Notes under the pieces: generated by a model
Database searches by the model: none
What the model saw: the letters and a program-made list of their open reading frames with translations, nothing else
Told to the model about the DNA's origin: nothing
Made by a program: the position numbers and the translations under genes
NCBI GenBank assembly: GCA_009801015.1
Contig: VHZZ01000007.1
Span: 93,492-142,109, forward strand
Source: Silene noctiflora
Lineage: Eukaryota > Streptophyta > Magnoliopsida > Caryophyllales > Caryophyllaceae
DNA length: 48,618 nt
Direction: 5' to 3'
In this document: in pieces, positions 37,931 to 48,366 of the stretch
Numbering within the stretch: position 1 is the stretch's first letter
Layout: the number at the start of each line of letters is the position of its first letter

Positions 37931-38204
37931 TTACTCAAGTATTTCAATAACTCCCGCAAATTCTATCTAAAATCATTAAAATTTTAATTTCTTAGAGAGT
38001 GAACACTTCTTTTAAATCCCTCAATTCTACTATCGTATGCGTTTTTTATTTTTTGAAATGTTATGGGATCTTCTTTATTCCAAATCGATCTTGGACAAGT
38101 ATAAAACAACTTGCGGAAAATTGGTAACGGGCAACGTTGTTTCCCTCCCGTGCCATACAGACTTGGAATATTCTAATTTCCACAATGAGAATGAAGGGCA
38201 ATCA
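37931..38204. other. Spacer upstream of IMA locus f
   Basis: 38085-38195 ('cttgcggaaaattggtaac', 'ttggaatattctaatttcca') matches the sequence upstream of locus g on both sides of the Stowaway element there (about 44635-44680 and 45130-45150). It is therefore the uninterrupted version of that region. No gene. Confidence 0.5.
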
Positions 38205-38211
38205 AGAGGCC

Positions 38212-38370
38212 TTACGTGGCGTATGGTCATTGGCCGCGGCGCATGCAACACGCAATAGACGTTGTGCGTTAGACCTTTAGCTAAGCACACTTCAGTTGAG
38301 CATTCTTGTACTTTGGCATGTGTTAAATTTTAGTCCGTGTTATAGTCTATGATTTCGCAATCTATAAAAG
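38212..38370 (+). promoter_or_regulatory. Partial IMA promoter block and TATA box, locus f
   Basis: Begins only at TTACGTGGCGTATGG; the AGACCGATGTGTCGCCACGC half is missing. CATTGGCCGCGGCGCATGCA, ACACGCAATAGAC and AAGCACACTTCAGTTGAGCA follow, then TATAAAAG at 38363-38370. Confidence 0.65.
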
Positions 38371-38432
38371 CATAACATGTCCGTTAATTCTCTCAAAAAT
38401 ATACATCTATTTCTTTCAATTGTTTCGAGGAA

Positions 38433-38630
38433 ATGTCGATCATTATTACATTAGTCATGGGTTCGAGGATTCGTTCTGAGGAATGTGTCGTCGTAGCCAA
38501 TGGTAAACATGACGAGTTTTGTTGTTTTCGAAATGATCAAAGATGTTTTGAGCTTTGCTCAACCGGAGAGTGCGATACAGATGGTGATGACGACGATGAT
38601 GGAACCTATGATTATGCACCTGCTGCTTAA
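38433..38630 (+). CDS. IMA: IMA peptide, locus f
   Basis: 65 residues, start MSIIITLVMGSRIRSEECVV, end CDTDGDDDDDGTYDYAPAA. It is the longest intact copy of this subfamily and has five or more Cys: EEC, FCCF, RCFELC and GEC. The N-terminal 15 residues are hydrophobic/basic but do not make a signal peptide. IMA/FEP peptides bind BTS/BTSL ubiquitin ligases and, through their acidic tail, iron; the Cys-rich middle is not part of the Arabidopsis consensus as I know it. Promoter partly truncated, TATA box present. Likely functional. Confidence 0.87.
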   Translation: MSIIITLVMGSRIRSEECVVVANGKHDEFCCFRNDQRCFELCSTGECDTDGDDDDDGTYDYAPAA

Positions 38631-39147
38631 TTTCTGTTAGGTAGGATGAATTTATTGATCATCATGTTGTAATCTCTTGGTTAATTTTGTACTTCAAGCT
38701 AAAACACTATTTACGTCGTCGACGTGTTCTTAAGAGCTCTGTTTGACACGCTTTTTCAGCTACCTTATATTTGGTGAATGTAATTTATCAGACCAAAATT
38801 TCAGGCAGCTTAATTTTGTGAAAGTGTTTGAAATATAGTTTATTTAGCAAATAAGTTGACCGACATAAAACACAATCTAGAGTAACATGTGAGAAATAAA
38901 CTACAGAAGTTTTTTTATCAAACTTCAGCTAACTGATAAGGTTTCAACTAGTTTTTCAGGTTTCAATGAACATTTCAACGAGTTTTGGCAAATAGGGCCT
39001 CAGATTTAAACAAGTAGTTCTCAATTAACTTTATCGATATGTTTGTGTTAATGAAACAATCCACTTCTTTCCTTTGATTCGAAAAGAATGAAAAATATGT
39101 TGTCGATTGGCTTTATTTGTTCGCCAAAATGACATTAATGTCGTAAT

Positions 39148-39150
<3 letters not shown>
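38631..39150. other. 3' flank of IMA locus f
   Basis: 'ttaatttctgttaggtaggatgaa' matches the 3' flank of locus g. The rest, up to the poly-T, shows no gene. Confidence 0.4.

Positions 39151-39194
<44 letters not shown>
39151..39194. repeat. Poly-T tract (44 nt)
   Basis: Uninterrupted T run within 'gagttt...ttcggctg'. It may be the tail of a minus-strand retroposon, but no body is recognised to its right. Length may be unreliable in sequencing. Confidence 0.6.
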
Positions 39195-39299
39195 CGGCTG
39201 TAAAAATGTCATAACGAGTTAAAATTAGTCATTCCTAAAAATGAATTTTATCGTTTTGGTTTTCACGAAATTTATTTACAATGAGCGAAAATACAACTT

Positions 39300-40030
39300 A
39301 CAAAATTCACCGCGTGCTTTAATTACAACAAATCTTACATTCATCAATTTACGAAGTAATTCAGTACAAAACCTTTTTTTTTTTTTGGAAAATTAGCCAA
39401 ATAATTTGGACTACGATAAATATCAAATTATCTTTTTAAAACCGTTGTATAATACAAGTGCTATTTAAAATACATCGTGAATTCAAGGTTGTTAACAAGA
39501 AAAAAACCATCTAAATAAATCAAAGGTGGTAAAAATGTTGAGTACTCTAATTTTGTAAACACAACTGCTTGCATTAGTGAAACAAGATTTCGACTTCATG
39601 TACACATTATGTCTCTCGTAAATTTACAACGGGTCACGTACGGAAAAATAAGACAAAAGCAGAATGTTTAGGAAGTAACATTCTATTTTATCGTATCTAC
39701 TCACATGAGTACTAGTTAACCTATCGCAAACCCGTGACCAATATTGTTTGCTCAGATAAATATCACATTTTGGTCAACTAAATGTTACATCGAACATCCC
39801 AAAAAAGAAGGGAATAATAATCCTTGATCTTTTTTCTACTTTAGGTAACCTACCTCTATACTATTTATTCAGGTATTACCCTTTTGAACAATCCAACGGT
39901 CATTTACCTGATTTATGTCTTACTCAGTTACTTGTCATGCTGAGCTGTCATCAAAATGGTGACGTGGCTAGACTAAGTTGCACTGCTGGCATCTTGTGTT
40001 ACACATTTTGTTCGAGTATCAATTGCCAAG
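39300..40030. repeat. Segmental duplicate of 46080-47420 (cluster 3' unit)
   Basis: Stretches such as 'gcttgcattagtgaaacaag', 'atcacattttggtcaactaa', 'gggaataataatccttgatc' and 'caacggtcatttacctga' recur in the same order at 46345-46390 and 47113-47420. The copies differ by the hAT insertion in the right one and about 150 bp (39620-39760) present only in the left one. No gene is seen. Confidence 0.7.
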
Positions 40031-41039
40031 CATGCCGAGTTAAGTGAGTTGAATAAAATTTACCCATGTAGGATAATTTACCACGTAAAAATACAGTTGG
40101 CTGATAATTTCACAATATATTAGAGTTGTATTAGAAGGTGATTTATTATTAATAAAATCGGTTATATATATAGTAAACCGTCTTGGAGAATAAAAAATAT
40201 TCATAGCCTATTTTAAAAATATTATGATACTCAAGATATTCTCTAATCCTAATAATATCTCCTAATATCTCTAATACCTTTCGACTCTTTTTCAAGAATT
40301 CATTGATTGATCGGTTAGTTTCCTTTAAAACGACTGTATTCGTCTTACATATAAGACAAGTGTTGATTTTCCCCTATATAAGTTTACCATTAATTAAGGA
40401 TTTATTTTTATAAGTTTTCTCCAATTATTTTAATGAATTTTTTTTGTCACAAAGTTAATGGTAGGTATGTCTCAAATAATTTTTTTATTAAAGTTATAAT
40501 TATTGCTTATTGAAAAATTTACCAACTTATAGTTTATAGTTTAGCATCAATTTTATTTTATTTTGATGAAAAAATCATAATTTTGAATTTAATTATAAGA
40601 TTAAAGTTTAATTATAAAATTATATTTTAATGAAAATATAATAATTTAAAGAAAGAAAGATGTACTTCTTTCTTTATTTAGATATAAGCATTTGGAGGGA
40701 AAATCAAGAGAATTTTTATTCTCTAACAAGGGGATTATCGATTGTTTTTATTTCTCACTGTTGCCGAGAAAACTGTGAAAATTGCATAATTATTATTTAC
40801 TCATACAAGCAATGATGGAATTTTTTGTTTTTATTTCGGTTAAAAGTGGTGCTAAAATAAAACTCAAAGTACGTATTATTAATTAATTTCAATGACGGAA
40901 CAAAGACTTATAAATATGCATGGGTGATGAAAATATCAGGAGGATGAATAAATAATGCAAAAAAGATTAGTTAAGTAAAAATATCGAAAATTTAACTAAA
41001 AGTTTCAAATTTTTAATCACAAGGATGAACATTCCGCTA
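40031..41039. other. AT-rich spacer, nothing recognised
   Basis: Very AT-rich; open frames are short. 'agtaaaccgtcttggagaat' at about 40165 is a single 'accgtct' repeat word. No gene supported. Confidence 0.4.
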
Positions 41040-41047
41040 TGGTTGAT

Positions 41048-41734
41048 CAGAGGCGGTTCTAGAATTTGATGGAAGGGGGTGCGTAAAAATTTTTAACAAT
41101 AAAAATATCGAGTTATATGAAAAATAATATTGTTTAGTTGGACAAAATGTATGATATATAACATTAAATAAAAATAAAAATAGTTCAATACAACGATAGA
41201 ACTCATAACCTCTAACTAAGAAATAGTCTTAATAACCACTAAACCCACATAACTTATGTGCTACTTTACTATAGAACTAGTTTTAAGCCCGTGCAAACTT
41301 GCACGGATTTGCTTATTTAACAATCGTTATTATTAAAATTGACAGAATAGATAAATATCTAAACTTAAATGCACAAAATATAGTCTAAAAAACCAATTAT
41401 ATACATACAATAATTATTATAAAGATACAATTTATAGTGAGAACCTAATAACATTATAAATTTTTGGAAATTTTCGATATAAATATATTAGGTGGTGTAT
41501 TAGATATGAACTTGGTAATTTAAATGAATGTAACAATGAAATGATAGGAAAGTAATTAAATAAGCTTAAAGAACATGGGGGGTCCCGTACAACCAAAAAA
41601 AAATAAAAAAATGAAAAGAAGCAACCAATCAAAACAATTTAAATGACTTACCTTTTATACTATTTAGATAATGTACTTATTTTTCGGGAAATGGGTGCAG
41701 ATGAACCCCCTACACCCCACCAGAACCGCCACTG
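41048..41734. mobile_element. hAT-type MITE carrying a nested Helitron
   Basis: Ends CAGAGGCGGTTCT and (reverse complement) CAGTGGCGGTTCT. Exact 8-bp duplication tggttgat on both sides (41040-41047, 41735-41742). The outer parts match the unbroken relative at 43955-44214 ('gggggtgcgtaaaaatttt' at the left, 'gggtgcagatgaaccccct' at the right). The Helitron accounts for 41277-41668. Confidence 0.9.
41277..41668 (-). mobile_element. Short non-autonomous Helitron nested in the hAT MITE
   Basis: On the minus strand the 3' end is a hairpin CCGTGCAAGTTTGCACGG followed by 'gcttaaaa' and CTAG at 41277-41280, next to T of the host. The 5' end is TCTAAATAGTATAAAAGG at 41668, so insertion was between A and T as Helitrons do. 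About 392 bp, no coding capacity. The open frame inside is a chance one. Confidence 0.7.
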
Positions 41735-41742
41735 TGGTTGAT

Positions 41743-42584
41743 GATATCACTGAGCAAACCCTCGATGGTCTCATAATGTGGCAATGTATGCATAATTTTG
41801 GCTTAAAATAACGTGTCCAAATAATATATACTTATTTGATGGTTAAGTGTCGGACACACGTACGCAAGATTAGACAAAGGTGCCTCATCTACAAAGGAAC
41901 TCTACCAAATGTTTGCTTCTAGGTGAAATAATTACTCCTTTAATGTTATTTTTTTTTGGTACGTACATACGTATTTCTTTAGTGTTATTATGTGTAAATT
42001 AACTTCATAAGTTTTGATTGTTGTGCAATGATATTAAACTCATTTGATGATTATCCCCATTATTATCTTCATCATCTCCTCATCAAGTAAACTCCATTTT
42101 TATTTAAAATTTAATTTAATATTTATTGAACATAAAAAAAATGATATACTTCACATCACTTATATGAGAGTAGTTTTAGTTTTTTTTTTTTATATCGTGT
42201 TATACTTTTAAGGGAAAGATTTTAAAGATACGGAGTACATTTTTAGTTTCTTTTACAATTATAAGGACTATAAAATTAAGACGAAGAGAAATAACGTCAT
42301 CAAATAAAGTCTAATTTTTTATTTTTAATGTAAACTGTAAAGAAAATAAAAATGACTGAGAAGAAATTACAAATATATATATATANTATATATATATATA
42401 TATATATATATGTTTAATATAATTGGAATTAATTGTGCAATAACAAAACATTTAAGCATGTGAGACTATTTCGCACCTAGTGAAAGAGCAAACGTTTGGG
42501 ACTAATTTGCTCCGATATCACAATTGTTTTACATTGTGATGTTAGTAAGACCGACTTACAAATGCTTAATCAATTAATGAAGTA
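41743..42584. other. AT-rich spacer with a TA microsatellite
   Basis: A (TA)n tract covers about 42376-42411 with one undetermined base. No gene. Confidence 0.45.
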
Positions 42585-43085
42585 GCTATTGCACAACCAA
42601 GGTATAAATATCTGATCGAGCTTATGTGTATTTTTTCTGATCTAATTCACAGTTCATGCAAATAGCTACTTCATATTTTAAAATATACACATTAAAAAAC
42701 ATATATTTTTTAATGAGTAATTTGCCAAGATGTTCATGTTTTTAATTCAAAGTTCAAAGCTATTGTATTTTTTAAAGTTCAACCAAGGTATTGTATTTTT
42801 AATTCAAAGTCCACGTCAGCTTCTGATCTAATTCAAAGTTCAAAGTTATTGTATTTTTTAATACACATAAGCTCATTAAAAAATACTTGTTTTTTAAAAT
42901 ACACATATTTTTTTAATGTGTAATTTGCCAACATGTTCACATTTTTAATGTGTAAATGTATGAATTCAAATACTTCCTAATAAAGCTCATATTTTTTAAA
43001 ATATAATTCGAATACTTTGTCGCATAACTCAGGTTTTACACCATACACCTGATATAACTGGTAGTGTAGTCCATAAATTGTATTG
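42585..43085. repeat. Dispersed repeat, relative of 130-370
   Basis: Shares the blocks noted for 130-370. Here the left half is internally repeated ('ctaattcaaagttcaaagtt' and 'gcttatgtgtatttttt', direct and inverted). No coding potential. Confidence 0.45.
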
Positions 43086-43250
43086 GATCTTGGTACGACT
43101 TAGTTAAATCACGAGTTTATGTTATTACTGGCTTTGTTACATTTGCTATAAAATCGATGTTGCTAGTCATAACCTTGTTTTAAGCTAAAACTTCATTTAC
43201 ATTATGAATGTAAAATTAAGTCCGAATTATTCGTCCGTGCGTGGTGTGTC

Positions 43251-43793
43251 TAGACCTGTCAAACGGGTCGGGTCATACAGGTCGGGTCAGAAAACGGGTC
43301 GGGTTATACGGGTCACGGGTCGGGTTAGGGTCAGAATATGGGTCAAGAAATAATTTCTAACGCCTTTTTTAATCTATTTTTTTAATTAAAAATATAATTT
43401 TTAAAAACGTAAAACATATTTAAAATTAATCTTTTAATCATATTCAACGTTTACATTAATTATATTGACATAATTATTAAATTAAAGTTTTTTTAATAAT
43501 TATTTTATTATCAAGTATTGTAAAAGTGATATAAAATTGACTTTTTAGTTATGTTTGTAATTTTTAATAATAAAAAAATAATTTTTTAACAATTTTTTTC
43601 AAATATAATATAAAAATATTAATATTTTAATAAAAATCTTGATTTATCTTTGACCCAACGGGTCGGGTCTTGACCTTAAAATAACGGGTCATTTCGGGTT
43701 CGGGTCAAACGGGTCACGGGTCGAAAAAACCGGGTTTGTAACCCTAAAAAAACGGGTCGGGTTTTCGGATCGGGTCGAATTTTGAGAGGTCTA
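43251..43793. mobile_element. hAT-type MITE with 'cgggtcgggtc' ends
   Basis: Ends TAGACCTGTCAAA and (reverse complement) TAGACCTCTCAAAA. Exact 8-bp duplication ggtgtgtc (43243-43250, 43794-43801). The interior is AT-rich with GC-rich subterminal repeats, the same layout as 13146-13682. Confidence 0.9.
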
Positions 43794-43954
43794 GGTGTGT
43801 CCCATTTTTTCTAACATTGACTCGACAGCCCGTACCGAGCAACTTTTTTAAAGTTGATCTTTGCGAATTTTTTAGCTAAATGTGGTTATTTGGGAAATTA
43901 ATTGAGATTTTGGGGTTAGTTTTAAACTGTTTTGGCCCAATAGATCCACGTTAT

Positions 43955-44214
43955 CAGAGGCGATTTTAGGATTAGAAGTACGGGGGTGCGTAAAAATTTT
44001 CTAACTATGAAAATATCGACTTTTTATGAATAAAATTTTGTTTAGTTGAACAAAATGTATGGTGAAATGATATTGGATAAAAATTGTTCAATACAAGAAT
44101 TGAACCCATGACCTCTAACTAATTTATATACTTACTTACTAAACAAAATTGTAATTATTTTCGGGAAAAGGGGGTGCAGATGAACCCCCTGCACCCCCGT
44201 TAGAAACGCCTCTG
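43955..44214. mobile_element. hAT-type MITE, uninterrupted relative of 41048-41734
   Basis: 260 bp. Ends CAGAGGCGATTTTA and (reverse complement) CAGAGGCGTTTCTA. The flanks cacgttat and cccgttat match at 7 of 8 bases, a slightly aged target duplication. Confidence 0.8.
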
Positions 44215-44688
44215 CCCGTTATTTGTTTATTTTATTTTTCCTAATTTTAGGTAAAGCCGCCAATTTAGGTAGCGACTTTATTGTGTTTCATTACATTAAT
44301 AACACGTGTATTTGTAAGATTTTTACAAAGAAAAAGGTGTTAATTAGACCAGCGGCTTTATCCCTCATCAGACTAAGAGAAGCTATATCATGCAGCATGC
44401 ACAACTAGTGTCTCAAGCGGCTTTGCTATTTCTTTAATTCTTAGAGTTACATGTATGTTAATGATTGGAAATAAAGTAAAGTCGTCGGTTTAACTAGCTT
44501 ACAATATGAAGAAAAAAAATAAAAAAAACTGACGTAAACTCATTTACTCTCAATAGTTTGAAACCGACTCTAAAGTCCTGATTAATCTCCCAAATAATCT
44601 CTATTTACCCAAAAATTTCGATCTTGGCCAAGTCTAAACAAATTGCGGAAAATCGGTAACAAGAATAGTTCCTACCCCTACTTGGCTA
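44215..44688. other. Spacer, nothing recognised
   Basis: No gene or repeat border seen. 44630-44680 is the left part of the sequence shared with 38085-38120. Confidence 0.4.
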
Positions 44689-44894
44689 CTCCCTCCGTCC
44701 CGGTCAATTGTTGCCTTTAGTTTTGGCACAAAGACCAAGGAAAAAGGAGAGGGTTAATTACTAAAGGACAAGCGTACTAAATTATGTTTGAATGATCAAA
44801 TTGTTCATCAAATTTAATCTTGAAATAGAAAGGACAACAATTAACGAGATACCCTAAAATAAAATAGGATAACAAATAATCGAGACAGAAGGAG
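44689..44894. mobile_element. Stowaway MITE upstream of IMA locus g
   Basis: Starts CTCCCTCCGTCCCGGTCAAT and ends 'cgagacagaaggag', with TA on each side (44687-44688, 44895-44896). Its right three-quarters were later copied in a tandem duplication. Confidence 0.8.
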
Positions 44895-45123
44895 TAACGA
44901 TGTTTCCTCCACGTGTCACATGCATGTGCAGGAAAAAGGAGAGGGTCAATTACTAAAGGACAAGCGTACTAAATTATGTTTGAATGATCAAATTGTTCAT
45001 CAAATTCAATCTTGAAATAGAAAGGACAACAATTAACCGAGATACCCTAAAATAAAATAGGATAACAAATAATCGAGACAGAAGGAGTAACGATGTTTCC
45101 TCCACGTGTCACATGCATGTGCA
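44739..45123. repeat. Tandem duplication of 192 bp
   Basis: 44739-44930 and 44931-45123 are almost identical (one base inserted, a few substitutions). Each copy contains part of the Stowaway element and then the flank 'ctccacgtgtcacatgcatg', so a CACGTG G-box and CATGC words are now present twice upstream of IMA locus g. Confidence 0.85.
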
Positions 45124-45192
45124 TGCAAAACTAGGATATTCTATTTTCCACTAAATATACGATCTTTTACGTTGCACTTTTAACACATTACG

Positions 45193-45386
45193 AGACCAAT
45201 GTGTCGCCACGCTGGCATAAATGTCCTACGTGGCGTTCGGCCATTGGTCCTAGCGCATGCAACAAGTAATAGACGCTTCACTTTAGACCTTTGGCTAAGC
45301 ACACTTCACCTTAGCATTCTTGTACTTCGGCATGTGTTACATTTTAGCCTGTGTTATCGTCTCTATGATTTTGCTATATATAAAAG
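45193..45386 (+). promoter_or_regulatory. Conserved IMA promoter block and TATA box, locus g
   Basis: AGACCAATGTGTCGCCACGC ... CCTACGTGGCGTTCGG ... CCATTGGTCCTAGCGCATGC ... AACAAGTAATAGAC ... AAGCACACTTCACCTTAGCA, then TATAAAAG at 45379-45386, 89 bp before the start codon. Confidence 0.72.
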
Positions 45387-45474
45387 TATCATAAAATGTC
45401 CGTTAATTCTCAAAAACATTCATCACTTTCTTGTTGAGTATCTAATTAGAGAGTTCAATAATAGTTTCGAGAAA

Positions 45475-45660
45475 ATGTCGACGACTACATTGATCATGGG
45501 TCCGATGATTCGTTCCATAGTTGATAATAGTAGTAAAAATAATGAGTTTTGTAGTTCTCAGAATGATCAAAGATGTTTTGAGTTTTGTTCAACAAGAGGG
45601 TTCGAAGCAGATGGTGATGACGATGATGATGGAACCTATGATTACGCCCCTGCTGCTTAA
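45475..45660 (+). CDS. IMA: IMA peptide, locus g
   Basis: 61 residues, start MSTTTLIMGPMIRSIVDN, end FEADGDDDDDGTYDYAPAA. The middle has FCSSQNDQRCFEFCSTRG, shared with loci c and f. An open frame continues upstream without stop to 45199, but that stretch is the conserved promoter block and includes the TATA box, so the Met at 45475, aligned with loci c and f, is the start. Role as for the IMA/FEP family (iron-deficiency signal that occupies BTS/BTSL). Complete promoter, TATA box and tail: a good candidate for the main active copy. Confidence 0.88.
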   Translation: MSTTTLIMGPMIRSIVDNSSKNNEFCSSQNDQRCFEFCSTRGFEADGDDDDDGTYDYAPAA

Positions 45661-46386
45661 TTTTTGATAGGTAGGATGAACTTAAAAATGATTATGGTGT
45701 CATCTTTCTTCGTTAATTTTATTATTAGAATGTACTTCATGTTACATACATTTCAAGTAGCACAAATTGTTGTACGTGTCGGTTTTGTTAAAGGACCGAT
45801 TCATTAAGGATCATTCGAGGAAATAGGTGACGGATTTTGTTACCTTTGATTAATATCGTCGTATTACATATATAGCTCATTTTGTAAGTCCGAGAAGACC
45901 GGTTTCATCCTATCATAAAATGAATAGCTATTTGGTTTGTAAAATAGTGAACTTCCTTCTCATTTTGTTAACAAGGCCGGGACACTCATACATGAATAAA
46001 CGACGGAATAAGAGCTTGTAACACATTGTTTTGAGATTTTATTGACAAGAAACGTCTAAAGCACTAGACCGAGTCTCATAAATGGCTTTAAGCTAAACTA
46101 AAATTATTTCCATAAATTATATAAATACAATTACTAAAATAAATTGAAAATAACGTCGATATTTCCACTTTTATAATATAGATTCATAAATGCAACGTGT
46201 ACAATATAATGCACACGTTGCATGTATATGTAATACATGCGTATACACGTGTGATGGAAAACATTTCGTAAATTCAATATTGCCAAAAAGAAAAAAAAAA
46301 CATTTAAATCGTAGATGGTAACGATATTGAGTCTAATTTTATTATTGCTTGCATTAGTTAAACCAGATTTCGACATCATGCACACA
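45661..46386. other. 3' flank of IMA locus g
   Basis: 45661-45840 matches the 3' flank of locus d; 46080-46386 matches the 3' region of locus f (39300-39600). No gene. The minus-strand open frame here is low-complexity. Confidence 0.5.
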
Positions 46387-47104
46387 CAGGGGCGGATATA
46401 GGCCATTTTTCCTAAGGCTATAGCCCTAGATCTTTGTCCAAATAAAAATCCATGTATGAAATTAGCATAGTAACCCCTTTGTCAGAGTGATAATGGTAAT
46501 CTTGTTCTAGGTAAATGGCTTGGGTTTGAATCCTAGGTTGATATTTTTGTTTGCATCTTTTTTCTAAATTTATTCATTTGCCATTTATTAAGATTCTCTT
46601 TTCCATAAAAATTTCCTATTCAAGTTTTAAGAGAAGACCATATGAAATTTTAGCTATGATATATTAATATAGGTAATATAATATTCTCTTCAATCCAATC
46701 ATTAGATTACCTTTTCTTACTATTGAGTACTTTAATCAAAGTTAAACGAATAATTGGTACTGAAATATTTTAAACAAATAATGAGAGCTTGACTTTTATC
46801 TTAATATCTCTTTTAATTATATAATAAGTACGATTAATAATATTATGAAAAATGTTGAATCTTAGAAAAACTTTTATATTCTTTTAAGTCACGTAAATAT
46901 AGTTCTCATAAGTTTTTGCAAAGTACCTTTAGTTAAATCGAAAATTAACTGTAACTTACATAGTAACACGGCTTTGGCTTCATGCCATTCTCACAATATT
47001 TTTGGATAATAATAATAACACGATGACAAATGTATGCTTACATATGAAATTCAAATAAATTTACTAATAGCCCTAGTTAGATTTAATTTCTGGCTCCGCC
47101 CCTG
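46387..47104. mobile_element. hAT-type non-autonomous element, 718 bp
   Basis: Ends CAGGGGCGGATATAG and (reverse complement) CAGGGGCGGAGCCAG. Exact 8-bp duplication tgcacaca (46379-46386, 47105-47112). The interior is AT-rich without a transposase. It splits a segment that is continuous in the duplicate at 39585-39600. Confidence 0.92.
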
Positions 47105-47870
47105 TGCACACATTGCATTCACGTCCACACAAATCACATTTTGGTCATCTAAAGGTTACATCAAACATCCCAAAAGATATGGGAATAATAATCCTTTATC
47201 TTTTCAACTTTAGGTAATTAACCTAGCTCTATACAATTTCTTCAGGTACTACCCTTTTAACATTCCAACAGTCATTTACCTGACTTATAAGTCCTACTTG
47301 TCANGCTGAGNTGTCGTCNAAATGGCGACGTGGACCGACTAAGTGGTGCCATCTAGACCATGCACTTTGGGCATGTTGCCTTACACATTTTGTTCGAGTA
47401 TCACTTGTTCATCTTGTGTGTAGCCTTGTGCCTTTGCATGTTTGTCCACACTTTAACAAGAGTGGATTAGTCAAAACATGAAATCCCAAGATTCACTTGT
47501 TTTCTAGTTGTGTTTAAGAAGCTAAGATATCGGACGATTATAAGGCGTTATTAGGTGAAACTAAAATTTAACGTACATAATTGAGAATCAGTATACTCCT
47601 AGTAAATTAAACTAGGGGTCTTAACAAATTTTACTAAAATTATAAATTACTCGTATATTTTATTTTACCCGGAAAAAAAAAATCGCTATATCCGATCTCC
47701 TTTCGCCTCGCTTCGGTCAATGTGATGGTCAATTAGCCACACTCAACTTACTTGCCTATCTATTTTTGGTAGTTGATGAGGATTCCAGGTGAAACATAAA
47801 GATCATGAGGAATAGCATATCTTCTATACTTTACACTATATATATTCTTGAATTAAATTGATGTGTTATA
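47105..47870. other. Rest of the segmental duplicate and spacer
   Basis: 47113-47420 is homologous to 39760-40025. 47420-47870 shows no gene or repeat that I recognise. Three undetermined bases lie near 47305-47320. Confidence 0.45.
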
Positions 47871-48077
47871 CTCCCTCCGTTCCGGTCATTTGTTGTCCTT
47901 TGGTTTGACACAAAGATCAAGGAAAGAGGAGGGAGTCAGTTATAACATGACAAGTGGACTAAATTGAAGGTGAAAGATCAAATTACTCATTAAATGTAAT
48001 CCTAAAATAGAAAGGACAACGATTGACTTAGACACCCGAAAATGAAAAATGACAACAAATGACCGAGACCGAGAGAG
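47871..48077. mobile_element. Stowaway MITE upstream of IMA locus h
   Basis: Starts CTCCCTCCGTTCCGGTCATT and ends 'aaatgaccgagaccgagag', flanked by TA (47869-47870, 48078-48079). It lies 290 bp before the IMA start codon. Confidence 0.8.
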
Positions 48078-48224
48078 TAAGTGTTATTCCAAGGTGTCAC
48101 TTGTGCTCTTGTTTTGCACATTCTATGGAGCATCATTTGTTCCTTTCTCATGCAAACTCGTGCCTTAGACCCTCTAACCTTATGTCCATGCCCTTCCCAA
48201 AGGAATTGTCCTCTAGTTATTTTC

Positions 48225-48235
48225 ATATATATAGG
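48225..48235 (+). promoter_or_regulatory. TATA box of IMA locus h
   Basis: ATATATATAGG, about 135 bp before the start codon. The conserved block of loci a and c-g is absent, as at locus b. 'catgc' occurs at 48149 and 48187. Confidence 0.4.
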
Positions 48236-48366
48236 ATGTCTTACAAACAAAATTTCAAAGCAAATTACAAAGTACAAATTACATACTAATAATTAGCCAA
48301 ACAAGCTAGGTGATTGTCAATTTGGCATCTAATTTGTTTCAATTGTTTAATTAAAATCATCTCAAA

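Noticed and set aside
45199-45474. Open frame upstream of IMA locus g (MCRHAGINVLRG...), with look-alikes at 31438 and 37468 sharing AHATSNR and STLHLSIL
   Set aside because: The similarity is DNA-level conservation of the promoter block. The frame runs over the TATA box, is interrupted by TAG in locus a, and conservation is not concentrated at the first two codon positions.
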